A DNA stretch of 44,367 bases, from assembly GCA_020446505.1 (NCBI GenBank), contig JAGREN010000062.1, forward strand, positions 1 through 44,367, in the 5' to 3' direction. Positions 25,518 to 34,140 of the stretch are shown here, piece after piece (positions within the stretch are counted from its first letter, which is position 1; the number at the start of each line of letters is the position of its first letter). A model generated the notes under the pieces. It was given only the letters and a program-made list of their open reading frames with translations, did no database searches and was not told where the DNA came from. A program made the position numbers and the translations under genes. Source of the DNA: Novosphingobium sp. GTDB lineage: Bacteria > Pseudomonadota > Alphaproteobacteria > Sphingomonadales > Sphingomonadaceae.

Positions 25518-26627
25518 TCAGTACAAAGTTTCGAGCTGGTCCTTGCTGAACGGGGCAAGGCTGTCGTGTTCGCCCTGGCTGACCTTTGCGATCCAGTCCG
25601 GGTGAGTGATGAGCATGCGCCCGATGGCGACAAGATCGAAATCGCCGCGCTCGAACATGGCCATGAGCTGGGCGATATTGGCAGCGACCTTCGCACCGTC
25701 ATCGCCAAGGCTGCCGAACAGGTCAGTCGTGAGGCCGACCGAGCCGACCGTGATGACCGGTTTGCCGGACAGCTTCTTCGTCCAGCCGGCAAGGCCCATC
25801 TCGCCTTCGGCAAAGGCGGGTTCCCAGAAGCAGCGGGTCGAGCAGTCGAACACATCGACCCCGGCATCGACCAGCGGGCCAAGGAAAGCCTCAAGCTCCT
25901 GCGGCGTCTCCGCCAGCCGCGCGTCGTAGTCGGCATTCTTCCACTGCGAGTAGCGCATGATGATCGGGAAATCCGGGCCACAACGGGCGCGGCACTCGCG
26001 CACGACGTCGGCCCCGAACTTCGTGCGCGCGGCAAGCGAGCCGCCATATTCGTCGGTGCGCTGGTTGCTTCCGGCCCAGAAGAAGCCGTCGATCAGGTAT
26101 CCATGCGCCGCGTGGAGTTCGATCGCGTCGAAGCCGCATGCCCTGGCGTTCTCGGCGGCGCGGGCATAGGCATCGACCATGCCCTCGATCTCGTCGTGAC
26201 CGAGCGCCCTGCCGATGGGTTGACCCGGCCCGGCCAGGCCCGATGCGCTGACGTGTTCCGCCTCGTGACCTTCCGAACCGCCGGGCAGGAATTGCGAGCC
26301 GATGTGCCAGAGTTGAGCCGCGATCTTGCTGCCGTGCTGGTGGACGGCATGGGTCACCTTGCGCCAGCCGGCAAGCGCAGGCTCGCCGTCGAGTACGGGG
26401 ATCGTTTCAGCGAAACCGGCCGCCGGGTGCGGGATGAACACGCCCTCGGTGATGACAAGTCCGACGCCGCCCTCTGCACGTCTGGCATAATAGGCCGCAA
26501 CATCGTCGCCCGGCACGCCGCCCGGCGAGAAATAGCGCGTCATCGGCGCCATCACCACGCGATTCTCCAGATCGAGGTTTCGCAAATGGAACGGCGTGAG
26601 CAGTCCGGCAATCGGATTCTGGGCCAT
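25518..26627 (-). CDS. Old Yellow Enzyme-family NADH:flavin oxidoreductase
   Basis: FMN-dependent TIM-barrel reductase of 369 residues that typically reduces activated C=C bonds of enones or enals. The FMN-binding start is LENRVVMAPMTRYFS. The substrate-binding pair H172/H175 is in ELHAAHGYLIDGFFW with Y177 close by. NQRTDEYGGSLAAR is the family signature with Gln where His or Asn is common. No C-terminal iron-sulfur/pyridine nucleotide domain is present, so it is a classical OYE rather than a 2,4-dienoyl-CoA reductase. It is the first gene of the minus-strand run 26627-23134. Confidence 0.9.
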   Translation of the reverse strand: MAQNPIAGLLTPFHLRNLDLENRVVMAPMTRYFSPGGVPGDDVAAYYARRAEGGVGLVITEGVFIPHPAAGFAETIPVLDGEPALAGWRKVTHAVHQHGSKIAAQLWHIGSQFLPGGSEGHEAEHVSASGLAGPGQPIGRALGHDEIEGMVDAYARAAENARACGFDAIELHAAHGYLIDGFFWAGSNQRTDEYGGSLAARTKFGADVVRECRARCGPDFPIIMRYSQWKNADYDARLAETPQELEAFLGPLVDAGVDVFDCSTRCFWEPAFAEGEMGLAGWTKKLSGKPVITVGSVGLTTDLFGSLGDDGAKVAANIAQLMAMFERGDFDLVAIGRMLITHPDWIAKVSQGEHDSLAPFSKDQLETLY

Positions 26628-26839
26628 CGTCAGGTTCGTCTCCCTTTGCTCCGCGCCCCTGTTCGCGCAGGCATTTCGGCAAGGCTAGACGCAAGCTGGC
26701 GGGTGGTCAAATTTTATACAGTAGTTACTTCACAAGACCTTTGACGTAGCTTTCCGATTCTACTACCGGTCTGATCGACCAACGGACCGGAGTCGGGCTT
26801 GCGACCCGGGAAAGAAGCCGAAGGACACGGGAGAGTAAG

Positions 26840-29098
26840 ATGACCAAGACCAAGACGCACTTCGCGCTGCGCAAAGCCTTTCTGCTCGCAGCATCCGGCA
26901 TGATGCTGCCCCTGGGTGGCACGGCATTCGCTCAGGATTCCGGCACTGCCGTGGAAGAGGGAGCCTACGGCGACATTATCGTGACGGCGCAGCGCCGCGC
27001 CGAGCTTTCGCGCGACGTGCCGATTTCGCTGACCACGATTTCAAGCGACGACCTGACCAAGGCGAACATCACCGACACCACCGGGCTCGAACAGCTTACT
27101 CCGTCGCTCAAGCTCGACCGGCAAGGCAACTTCACTGCGCCTGCCCTTCGCGGCATCAGCGGCACTGTCACCGGGCCGGCGATGGACAACAACGTCGCGA
27201 TCTATGTCGATGGCGTCTACATGCCGTCCACGACCGCAGGCACCTTCGACCTGCCCGATATCGAGCGGGTGGAAGTGCTCAAGGGTCCGCAGGGAACGCT
27301 GTTCGGTCGCAACGCAACCGGCGGCGCGATCCAGGTCATCACCAAGAAGCCGCAATATACCGCCGAAGGCCTGTTTTCGGCGAGCTATGGCCGGTTCGAC
27401 GACGTGTTCGTGAAGGGATATGTGTCGGCGCCGGTCGTCGACGACAAGGCGGCGATCAGCCTGTCCGCCTACTATCACCGTTCGGACAGCTACTACAAGA
27501 ACCTGCGCCCCGACAGCTCGCTCGATGGCGAGGAGTCCTGGCAAATCCGTGGCAAGCTGCGGTGGAATCCCGCGCCGAATCTCGAAATGCTGTTTTCCGC
27601 AGCCTATGGCGAACGGTCGGAGACCTTCGCGATCTACGGCACGCCGGTGAACGGCAACACTCTCACCCGCCTGCTCGATCCCAATGCGATCATCCCGAGC
27701 AAGCCCTATGAAGCTGCGCTCAACGACGAAGTTGCGCCGCAGAAGAACAAGAGCCTCGACATTTCGGGGCGGATCGAACTGACGCTCGATGCCGGCACGC
27801 TGACCTCCACGACTGCCTACCTGACGCGCGACATGTCGAACGGGCTGGACTCCGACATGTCCTATTCACCGCTTGGCCTCAGCGTGGTCTATTTCCCGCA
27901 CACGTTCGACCAGTCGTTCAGCGAGGAACTGACTTTCGCTTCCGATCTCGACGGGCCGCTGAATTTCACACTTGGCGCATCCTATGTCGATGGCAAGGGC
28001 GGCTGGAACCCGCTCAGCGTCGATTCTCCGGGTGTCGCGAACGATGTGACGATCTGGTCGACCCAGAAGATCAAGGCCTTCGCCGCCTATGGCGAAGCCT
28101 ATTTCGACCTGACCGACCGGCTGACCCTGATCGGCGGTCTGCGTTATAGCTGGGAAAAACGCTCGCTCGAAGGCAACGGCGTGTTCGGAGAGATCTTCGC
28201 CCCCGATCCCGGCCAGTTGCACGTCGCCACGAAGAGCTGGGACAGCATCACGCCGCGCGCTTCGATCAAGTATGAAGTGACGCCGACCAGCAACGTCTAT
28301 TTCACCTACAGCCAGGGCTTCAAGAGCGGGGTGTTCAACTCGAACAACCCGTTCACGGTGCTGTTCGGGCTGGAACCCGACGTGGTCAATCCGGAGAAGA
28401 TCAAGTCCTATGAACTGGGCTTCAAGGGGCGGATGAACAGCGTTCTGAGCCTGGAGATGGCCGGTTTCTATTACGACTATACCAATCTCCAGACGACGAT
28501 CATCACTATCGTTGGCGGCGCGCCGCTTTCGGTGCTGCGCAATGCCAAGGCTGCGCGGGTCTATGGTCTTGAGGCCGATGCGTCGCTGCGGTTCTCCGAC
28601 ATGTTCGACATGCGGTTCGCCGGGGCCTGGGTCGATGCGAAATACAAGAATTTCCAGGACACGGCGATCAACGTACCCTGCACAGATTACAACGTCCCCT
28701 GCGGCACCGACGGTCCGGTGCCGACGCTTGGCGGCAATGGCACGGTGCCTTTCGACGCGAGCGGCCAACGCATGATCCGTGCGCCGAAATTCACTGGCAC
28801 GGTGACGGCGAACGGGCATGTGCCGGTAGGCGGCGGAAAGCTCGATCTGACGGCGTCGGTCTACTATTCGACGAGCGTAAGCTACACGCTGGACCAGCGC
28901 ATCAAGCAGCCCTCCTTCGCCAAGGTGGATGCGCGAGCGGCCTGGTCGCCGGACGACAGCGGCCTTACCTTCTCGGTCTATGGCAAGAACCTGACCAACA
29001 AGGCGGTCTATGCAGGCGCCTTCATCACGCCGGTCGCCGATGCAGTCCACTGGGCCGCGCCGCGCACTTATGGCGTGCAGGTCGATTACCGCTTCTGA
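26840..29098 (+). CDS. TonB-dependent outer-membrane receptor (second copy)
   Basis: Receptor of 752 residues. The signal peptide ends at GTAFAQ, the TonB box lies in GDIIVTAQRR, and the plug motifs are YVDGVYMPST and RVEVLKGPQGTLFGRNATGG. The barrel ends in the canonical YGVQVDYRF with terminal Phe. It differs from the receptor at 18755 in barrel and loops, so the two probably take different ligands. CGGGAGAG precedes the ATG. It is divergent from the OYE gene and is followed by a strong hairpin and then an LLM flavoenzyme gene, which suggests uptake of a catabolic substrate. Confidence 0.95.
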   Translation: MTKTKTHFALRKAFLLAASGMMLPLGGTAFAQDSGTAVEEGAYGDIIVTAQRRAELSRDVPISLTTISSDDLTKANITDTTGLEQLTPSLKLDRQGNFTAPALRGISGTVTGPAMDNNVAIYVDGVYMPSTTAGTFDLPDIERVEVLKGPQGTLFGRNATGGAIQVITKKPQYTAEGLFSASYGRFDDVFVKGYVSAPVVDDKAAISLSAYYHRSDSYYKNLRPDSSLDGEESWQIRGKLRWNPAPNLEMLFSAAYGERSETFAIYGTPVNGNTLTRLLDPNAIIPSKPYEAALNDEVAPQKNKSLDISGRIELTLDAGTLTSTTAYLTRDMSNGLDSDMSYSPLGLSVVYFPHTFDQSFSEELTFASDLDGPLNFTLGASYVDGKGGWNPLSVDSPGVANDVTIWSTQKIKAFAAYGEAYFDLTDRLTLIGGLRYSWEKRSLEGNGVFGEIFAPDPGQLHVATKSWDSITPRASIKYEVTPTSNVYFTYSQGFKSGVFNSNNPFTVLFGLEPDVVNPEKIKSYELGFKGRMNSVLSLEMAGFYYDYTNLQTTIITIVGGAPLSVLRNAKAARVYGLEADASLRFSDMFDMRFAGAWVDAKYKNFQDTAINVPCTDYNVPCGTDGPVPTLGGNGTVPFDASGQRMIRAPKFTGTVTANGHVPVGGGKLDLTASVYYSTSVSYTLDQRIKQPSFAKVDARAAWSPDDSGLTFSVYGKNLTNKAVYAGAFITPVADAVHWAAPRTYGVQVDYRF

Positions 29099-29106
29099 CA
29101 TGAAGC

Positions 29107-29138
29107 GAGGGAGGGGCGGGCTTGCCTGCTCCTCCTTC
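29107..29138 (+). terminator. Long imperfect hairpin after TonB receptor gene
   Basis: Bases 29107-29120 pair with 29125-29138 around CTTG, with several G-T pairs and otherwise complete complementarity. It starts nine bases after the receptor stop. It is a likely transcription end or mRNA-stabilising element separating the receptor from the LLM gene. A T-run is lacking. Confidence 0.55.
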
Positions 29139-29192
29139 CCCTTGCGGCCCGGCGGGAGTGTGGCAAGGTTCGGTCCTTGAGAGGAGAGAATC

Positions 29193-30200
29193 ATGCAGGT
29201 CCACTTCACCATGGACTTCCGCAATCCGGACGGTGAGCCTTGGGGCCAGTTCTTCGAGGACCGGCTGTGGCTGATGACCGAGGCCGAAAAGCTGGGCTTC
29301 GACAGCCTGCTGGTGCAGGAACACTTCTTTCAGCCTGACGGATACTCGCCCTCGGTGCCGGTGTTTCTCTCCGCACTGATCCAGCGGACCAGCCGGGCGC
29401 GGCTCGGCTCCTACACCTATATCCTGCCGCTTCACCACGCCGCGCAACTGGCGCAGGAGACCGCCGTGCTCGACCAGCTATCGGGCGGGCGGCTCGATGT
29501 GTGTGTCGGGGCAGGGCATAACCCGGTCGAATACCTGTGCTGGGGCTATTCGCCCAGGACACGCCCCTCGCGCATGGAAGAGGGGATGACCGTGCTGAAA
29601 AAGGGCTGGACCGAGCGGCCTTTCAGCTTTCACGGCAAATATTACGACCTCGACAAAGTCGGCGTGTGGCCCGAACCCTGTCAGCAGCCGCACCCGCCGC
29701 TATGGGCCGCCGGGACGTCTGCTCCGGCAGCGGAGCGGGCCGGACGGCACGGCGCGCATCTTCACGCTGCCTCGGTCGATCCCGAAGTCCATGCCGCCTA
29801 TTTCCGCGGACGCGACCAGGCGGGCCTGCCGCGCGAAACGGCGCGAATTTCGAACCCCTGGTCGGTGACTGTCACCGATGAAGACCCCGAGGCGGTCTGG
29901 GCGCGCAACCGGGAGAAATACCAGCGGCGCTGGCGTTTCTATTCCGAGGTCCGCGCCGGTATGGGGGACGAGGAACTGGACTATGGCCTCGATAATGACG
30001 CAGGCGATCTCTATCGCGACTTCGAGTTGATCGGCACGGCAGACACGGTGATAGAAACGCTCAAGCAGTTTGCCGACACGATGCCGCTGACCGATCTGGT
30101 CCATTCCGGCCCGGCAGCGGGGATTCCGATCCGTACCGAGGCCTACGACGACCTCCGGCGCTTTGCCGACGAAGTGCTTCCGGTGGTTCAGTCATGGTGA
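29193..30200 (+). CDS. LLM-class flavin-dependent oxidoreductase
   Basis: Bacterial luciferase-like monooxygenase-fold protein of 335 residues using reduced FMN or F420. Typical segments are EAEKLGFDSLLVQEHFFQ near the N-terminus, LPLHHAAQLAQETAVLDQLSGGRLDVCVGAGHNP in the middle (residues about 79-112), and WAAGTSAPAAERAGRHG later. GAGAGGAGAG precedes the ATG. It starts a plus-strand run with the epimerase-like, sulfotransferase-like and SDR genes (29193-33170), all with short gaps, so a single operon is likely. The reaction is unknown. Confidence 0.88.
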   Translation: MQVHFTMDFRNPDGEPWGQFFEDRLWLMTEAEKLGFDSLLVQEHFFQPDGYSPSVPVFLSALIQRTSRARLGSYTYILPLHHAAQLAQETAVLDQLSGGRLDVCVGAGHNPVEYLCWGYSPRTRPSRMEEGMTVLKKGWTERPFSFHGKYYDLDKVGVWPEPCQQPHPPLWAAGTSAPAAERAGRHGAHLHAASVDPEVHAAYFRGRDQAGLPRETARISNPWSVTVTDEDPEAVWARNREKYQRRWRFYSEVRAGMGDEELDYGLDNDAGDLYRDFELIGTADTVIETLKQFADTMPLTDLVHSGPAAGIPIRTEAYDDLRRFADEVLPVVQSW

Positions 30201-30210
30201 GGGCGAGCTG

Positions 30211-31170
30211 ATGCTGTCTGGCGAAAAGATCCTCGTAACCGGAGTCACCGGAGGCGTCGCCCGGCCGATTGCGGAGTATCTTGCGAAGAACAATGAGGTC
30301 TGGGGCGCGGCGCGTTTCCTGTCAGCCGACGACCCGGCGCGCCAGGGCCGCGAAATCCGCATCACCGAACTGACTCCGCGCGACGAAATCGAGGCTGCGG
30401 GCATCACGACCCGCGCAGTCGATCTCGGCTCGGGCGACCTTTCGGCGCTGCCCGACGATTTTACCTATGTCATCCACGGCGCTTTCGCACGCGTGCCCAA
30501 CCGGCCCGACCAGTTCGAGCTGGCCTATCGCGCCAATGCGGACGGACCCGCCTTCCTGTGGCAGCACTGCCGCAAGGCCAAGGCGGCGCTGCTGATCTCG
30601 GCCGGCACGATCTACGCGCCCAATCCGGACACCTGGCACCGCTATACCGAGACCGACCCGCTAGGCGGCGCCAAGGCGCACTGGTCGCCTGCCAGCCCGG
30701 TCTCCAAGCTCATCACCGAAGCGGTCGCCGGTTCCTGCGCGCGCCTGTTCGACCTGCCGACGACGATCGCGCGGCTGTTCATGCCCTGGGGCACGCCGCG
30801 TCTTGGCCCTTCGCTCGACATCGAGCGGATGAAGCGAGGCGAGGCGAACATTCTCGTCAACGGGCCGCAGCCGCAGACCCTGATCCACGTCGATGACATC
30901 TGCGATCAGGTGGAGGCAATGCTCGATGCCGCCTCGACCCCGGCCTTCGTCACCAACTGGGCCGGAGACGACGAGGTTTCCAGCCGCGAATGGTGCGAGA
31001 TCGCCGCCGAGCGGCTCGGCATCGAGGCCAGGTTCGAGAAAATGGAAGTTGTCGGCGCGCACGGCGGCTTTCTGGCCGATCCACGCAAGCGCCGCTCCGT
31101 AACCGGGCCGTGCAAGGTGCGCTTTGCCGATGCCTATGGCCCATTTATCGACACATACCACAAAGACTGA
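30211..31170 (+). CDS. NAD-dependent epimerase/dehydratase-family protein with altered active site
   Basis: Extended-SDR fold of 319 residues. The dinucleotide motif is VTGVTGGVARPI (9-20). The Ser of the active site is probably S130 (LISAGTIY). The YxxxK motif is altered: K166 in SPASPVSKLITEA is present, but the position four residues before it is S162 instead of Tyr. Function may therefore differ from true epimerases. The ATG at 30211 follows GAGGGCGAG and begins ten bases after the LLM stop; the frame extends upstream inside that gene. It belongs to the 29193-33170 run. Confidence 0.84.
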   Translation: MLSGEKILVTGVTGGVARPIAEYLAKNNEVWGAARFLSADDPARQGREIRITELTPRDEIEAAGITTRAVDLGSGDLSALPDDFTYVIHGAFARVPNRPDQFELAYRANADGPAFLWQHCRKAKAALLISAGTIYAPNPDTWHRYTETDPLGGAKAHWSPASPVSKLITEAVAGSCARLFDLPTTIARLFMPWGTPRLGPSLDIERMKRGEANILVNGPQPQTLIHVDDICDQVEAMLDAASTPAFVTNWAGDDEVSSREWCEIAAERLGIEARFEKMEVVGAHGGFLADPRKRRSVTGPCKVRFADAYGPFIDTYHKD

Positions 31171-31187
31171 ACGGGAGAGACGAAGCG

Positions 31188-32330
31188 ATGATCGATGCCA
31201 ATGCGCTGATGGCGGCCGCGAAGGAGCGCACCGGCCTCTCCGACTGGGGCGACGACTGGTACCTGGAGCCGATGCACTGGCTCGTCGATGCGATCAACAC
31301 CGAGAGCGAGCTGACCGAATTCGGCGCGGGTGCCTTGCCCGAAATGCTCATCGCTCACCTCGTCAACCAGCTCGAAGTCCATGACTGGTACAAGCGCCAT
31401 CCCGAGATCGACGAGCAGGAGATCGTCCAGCCGCTGTTCGGCATCGGCCTGCCCCGCACGGGCAGCACCGCGCTCAGCCACATGATGGGGCTCGATCCCG
31501 CCACCCGCATCCTGCGCGTGTGGGAGCAGGAGCGGCACTGCCCGCCGCCCGAAAAGGCGACCGAACTCACCGATCCGCGCATTGCTATTTCCGAAGTCGG
31601 CGAGGAAGGCTTTCAGTCGCTGGTCCCCGAAGCGACCGAGATGCTGCCGCGCGGGGTCGAGAAATCGCAGGAATGCGCTCACGTCCTGATGGAGGCGTTC
31701 TCGTCCGGCCCTTCTTTCGAGCTGTTCGTCCATGTGCCGAGCTTCAACGCGCGCACGATCTCGCCGGAATACGAACCGTACATGGTCCGCGCCTACGAGT
31801 ATCACAAGCGGGTGCTCAAGCTGCTGCAATGGCGCTGCCCGCCAAATCGCTGGTACCTCAAGACGCCGGTTCATACCTATGACATCGAGCCTCTGCTCAA
31901 GGTCTTCCCCGACGCCAATTTCGTCTGGACCCACCGCGAGCCGCTGCGCGCGCTTTCCTCGGTGTGCTCGCTGATCTACCACTTCCGCCGCGCTTTCGTG
32001 AACAACCCGAACCCCGAATACCTCGGCCACGAACATCGCGAATACTGGACCAAGGCCCTGCAGCGTTCTCTCGACGCGCGCGAGCGGTTGGGCGAAGACC
32101 GGTTCTACGACGTCTACCACCGTGTGCAGATCGTCGATCCGGCGAAGCAGGTGCGCGAACTCTACGCCCATTTCGGCTGGCCCTATCCTGCCGAAATGGA
32201 TGGCTGGATCGCCGAGTGGCAGAAGGAACATCCCAAGGGCAAGCACGACTACCGGCCCGAATTCTTCGCGCTCGATCCCGAAGCAGTGAACGAGGAATTC
32301 CGCTTCTATACCGAGCGGTTCGGACTATAG
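31188..32330 (+). CDS. Sulfotransferase-family protein (second copy)
   Basis: Sulfotransferase-fold protein of 380 residues, a paralogue of the gene at 10906. The 5'-phosphosulfate loop is GLPRTGSTALSHMM (PRTGST at 89-94), the 3'-phosphate segment is WTHREPLRALSSV, and the N-terminus is DANALMAAAKERTGLSDWG. GGGAGAGA precedes the ATG at 31188. It lies in the probable operon with the LLM and epimerase-like genes upstream and an SDR gene downstream. Whether PAPS is really used is untested for this group; a hydroxylated hydrophobic substrate is a reasonable guess. Confidence 0.88.
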   Translation: MIDANALMAAAKERTGLSDWGDDWYLEPMHWLVDAINTESELTEFGAGALPEMLIAHLVNQLEVHDWYKRHPEIDEQEIVQPLFGIGLPRTGSTALSHMMGLDPATRILRVWEQERHCPPPEKATELTDPRIAISEVGEEGFQSLVPEATEMLPRGVEKSQECAHVLMEAFSSGPSFELFVHVPSFNARTISPEYEPYMVRAYEYHKRVLKLLQWRCPPNRWYLKTPVHTYDIEPLLKVFPDANFVWTHREPLRALSSVCSLIYHFRRAFVNNPNPEYLGHEHREYWTKALQRSLDARERLGEDRFYDVYHRVQIVDPAKQVRELYAHFGWPYPAEMDGWIAEWQKEHPKGKHDYRPEFFALDPEAVNEEFRFYTERFGL

Positions 32331-32381
32331 GATCACCGTGTCCCGCGCGGACTGGAAACAAGACAATCGGAGAGGTGAGAC

Positions 32382-33170
32382 ATGAATTCGCGGCTACTCG
32401 AAGGCAAAAGTGCCGTCATCACCGGGGCAGGATCGGGCGTTGGCAGGCAGGCCGCATTCCTGTTCGCCCAGAACGGCGCCAAGGTAACCTGCGCCGACAT
32501 CCGCGAGGACTGGATCGAGGGCACGGTTTCCGAAATCAGGAGTGCTGGCGGGGAAGCACAGGGTGCCCTTTGCGACGTTACCAGGCGGGCCGATGTCGAA
32601 GGAGCCGTTGCGAAAGCTGTAGAAACCTACGGGCGGCTGGACATCATCTATAACAACGCCGGAATAGCCTCGCCCATGACGAAGGAAGGGGGCTTCAAGT
32701 CGTTCGTCGAAGCGGACGATGACGACATCGATCGGCTCCTTGCGGTCAATGTGAAGGGCGTCATTCTCGGGTGTCAGGTCGCGATTGCCCAATTCCGCGC
32801 GCAGGGCGGAGGCGGAGTCATCGTCAACACTGCCTCGGTTGCAGGCATGATCGGCTGGGGAGGTGCGCTCTACGGTGCGACCAAGGGAGCCGTCGTCAAT
32901 CTGGCGCGCAGGCTTGCTTTCGAACTCGGTCCGGAAAACATCCGTGTCAACAACGTATGCCCTGGCACGATGGTGACCAACTTCGGAACAGGTAACGGCG
33001 GGAATCTGCCGCAGGCGGCGCTGGACAGCATGGCCAGATTGCAACCTCTGGGTCGCATCATCGAACCGTCCGAACCGGCTCAGGTCGCACTGTTCCTGGC
33101 CTCCGACCTTGCGATAAACATCACCGGCGTGAACGTGCCGGTCGATGGCGGCGTTGCCGCGGGCAAATAG
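32382..33170 (+). CDS. Short-chain dehydrogenase/reductase (SDR, first)
   Basis: Classical SDR of 262 residues oxidising or reducing an alcohol/ketone with NAD(P). The cofactor motif is ITGAGSGVGRQ (13-23), NNAG at 91-94, and the catalytic set is S152, Y164 and K168 (YGATK). The C-terminus VNVPVDGGVAAGK is typical. D39 in TCADIRED suggests NAD preference. GGAGAGG precedes the ATG. It is the last gene of the 29193-33170 run and is followed by a nested hairpin. Confidence 0.9.
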   Translation: MNSRLLEGKSAVITGAGSGVGRQAAFLFAQNGAKVTCADIREDWIEGTVSEIRSAGGEAQGALCDVTRRADVEGAVAKAVETYGRLDIIYNNAGIASPMTKEGGFKSFVEADDDDIDRLLAVNVKGVILGCQVAIAQFRAQGGGGVIVNTASVAGMIGWGGALYGATKGAVVNLARRLAFELGPENIRVNNVCPGTMVTNFGTGNGGNLPQAALDSMARLQPLGRIIEPSEPAQVALFLASDLAINITGVNVPVDGGVAAGK

Positions 33171-33177
33171 CAGTTCG

Positions 33178-33214
33178 GTCCGGCCCCGGCCCCCGGAAGG
33201 GCCGCTGGCCGGAC
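33178..33214. terminator. Nested GC-rich hairpin between convergent SDR genes
   Basis: GTCCGGCC (33178-33185) pairs with GGCCGGAC (33207-33214). Inside it GGCCC (33188-33192) pairs with GGGCC (33199-33203) around CCGGAA. The element fills most of the gap between two convergent SDR genes and is likely a bidirectional terminator, without a T-run. Confidence 0.65.
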
Positions 33215-33224
33215 TGCACGCCGC

Positions 33225-34034
33225 CTAGACCGACGGGCTCGATCCCCCGTCGCACTTGATGAGCGCGCCGGTGACGTAACCGGCGTGGTCGCTGGCGAGG
33301 AACACAACCAGCGCGCCGATGTCGTGCGGCTCGCCGAGGCGCTGGATCGGCTGCGGATAGACTTCGGCGACATAGCGGCGCGTGCGCTCGTTCCAGTCGT
33401 CGGTGTTCCAGCCCAGTTGCTCGTTGAGAACGTCGATGTAGCGTTCGATCTGCGGAGTGACGATCGTGCCGGGCAGGATCGCGTTCACGGTCACGCCGTC
33501 GGGGCCGCACTGCTTGGACATGTCGATGGTGAGCTTGTTCAGCGCGGCCTTGGGCGTGGTGTAGTCGCTGAGCAGGCCGGGTATCCACGCGCCCAGAGTC
33601 GAAATGTGGATGATGCGGCCCCAGCCTTGCGCCTTCATGCCGGGATAGAAAGCCTTCGACATGCGGATGCTGGAAAGGAAATTCACTTCCAGCGAGGCCA
33701 GCCACTCCTCGTGTTCAAGCTCGTCCCAGCGCGGATTGTCCTGCCTCAGCGATACGCCGCAGTTGTTGACGCAGATATCGACCCGGCCGAAATGGTCGAG
33801 TGCGGTCTTTTCGACCGCTTCGCAGCCTTCCACCGTGGCAAGGTCGCCGATTGCGACGACGGCCCTGGCACCCAGCTCGCGAACTTTCGCAGCGGTTTCT
33901 TCGGAGCGTTCCACGTCGCGGCCATGGACGACAACGTCGGCACCCGCTTCGGCAAGGTCATAGGCGCACTGGCGCCCGATGCCCGAACTCGCGCCGCTTA
34001 CGAAAGCAACTTTTCCATCCAACCTTACATCCAT
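33225..34034 (-). CDS. Short-chain dehydrogenase/reductase (SDR, second)
   Basis: Classical SDR of 269 residues. The cofactor motif is SGASSGIGRQ (13-22). NNCG (90-93) stands in place of the usual NNAG. The catalytic residues are S145, Y158 and K162 (YTTPK). R39 in VHGRDVER suggests NADP preference, unlike the first SDR. The end YVTGALIKCDGG is typical of the family. The ATG at 34034 is preceded by GGAGAG at good spacing; an in-frame codon seven residues upstream is less supported. Substrate unknown. Confidence 0.9.
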   Translation of the reverse strand: MDVRLDGKVAFVSGASSGIGRQCAYDLAEAGADVVVHGRDVERSEETAAKVRELGARAVVAIGDLATVEGCEAVEKTALDHFGRVDICVNNCGVSLRQDNPRWDELEHEEWLASLEVNFLSSIRMSKAFYPGMKAQGWGRIIHISTLGAWIPGLLSDYTTPKAALNKLTIDMSKQCGPDGVTVNAILPGTIVTPQIERYIDVLNEQLGWNTDDWNERTRRYVAEVYPQPIQRLGEPHDIGALVVFLASDHAGYVTGALIKCDGGSSPSV

Positions 34035-34140
34035 CAATTCTCTCCGTACGCTCACTTCGTTCTGACTTGCAGGCGAAGCCTTCCAGAGCCGACATCAGCA
34101 CGTTAGGGAGGATGGAACAAGAGCAAGATGGGAGGGACAG

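Noticed and set aside
26741-26769. Possible sigma-70 promoter (TTGACG) before the second TonB receptor
   Set aside because: No acceptable -10 hexamer lies 16-18 bases downstream; TACTAC is only 14 bases away.
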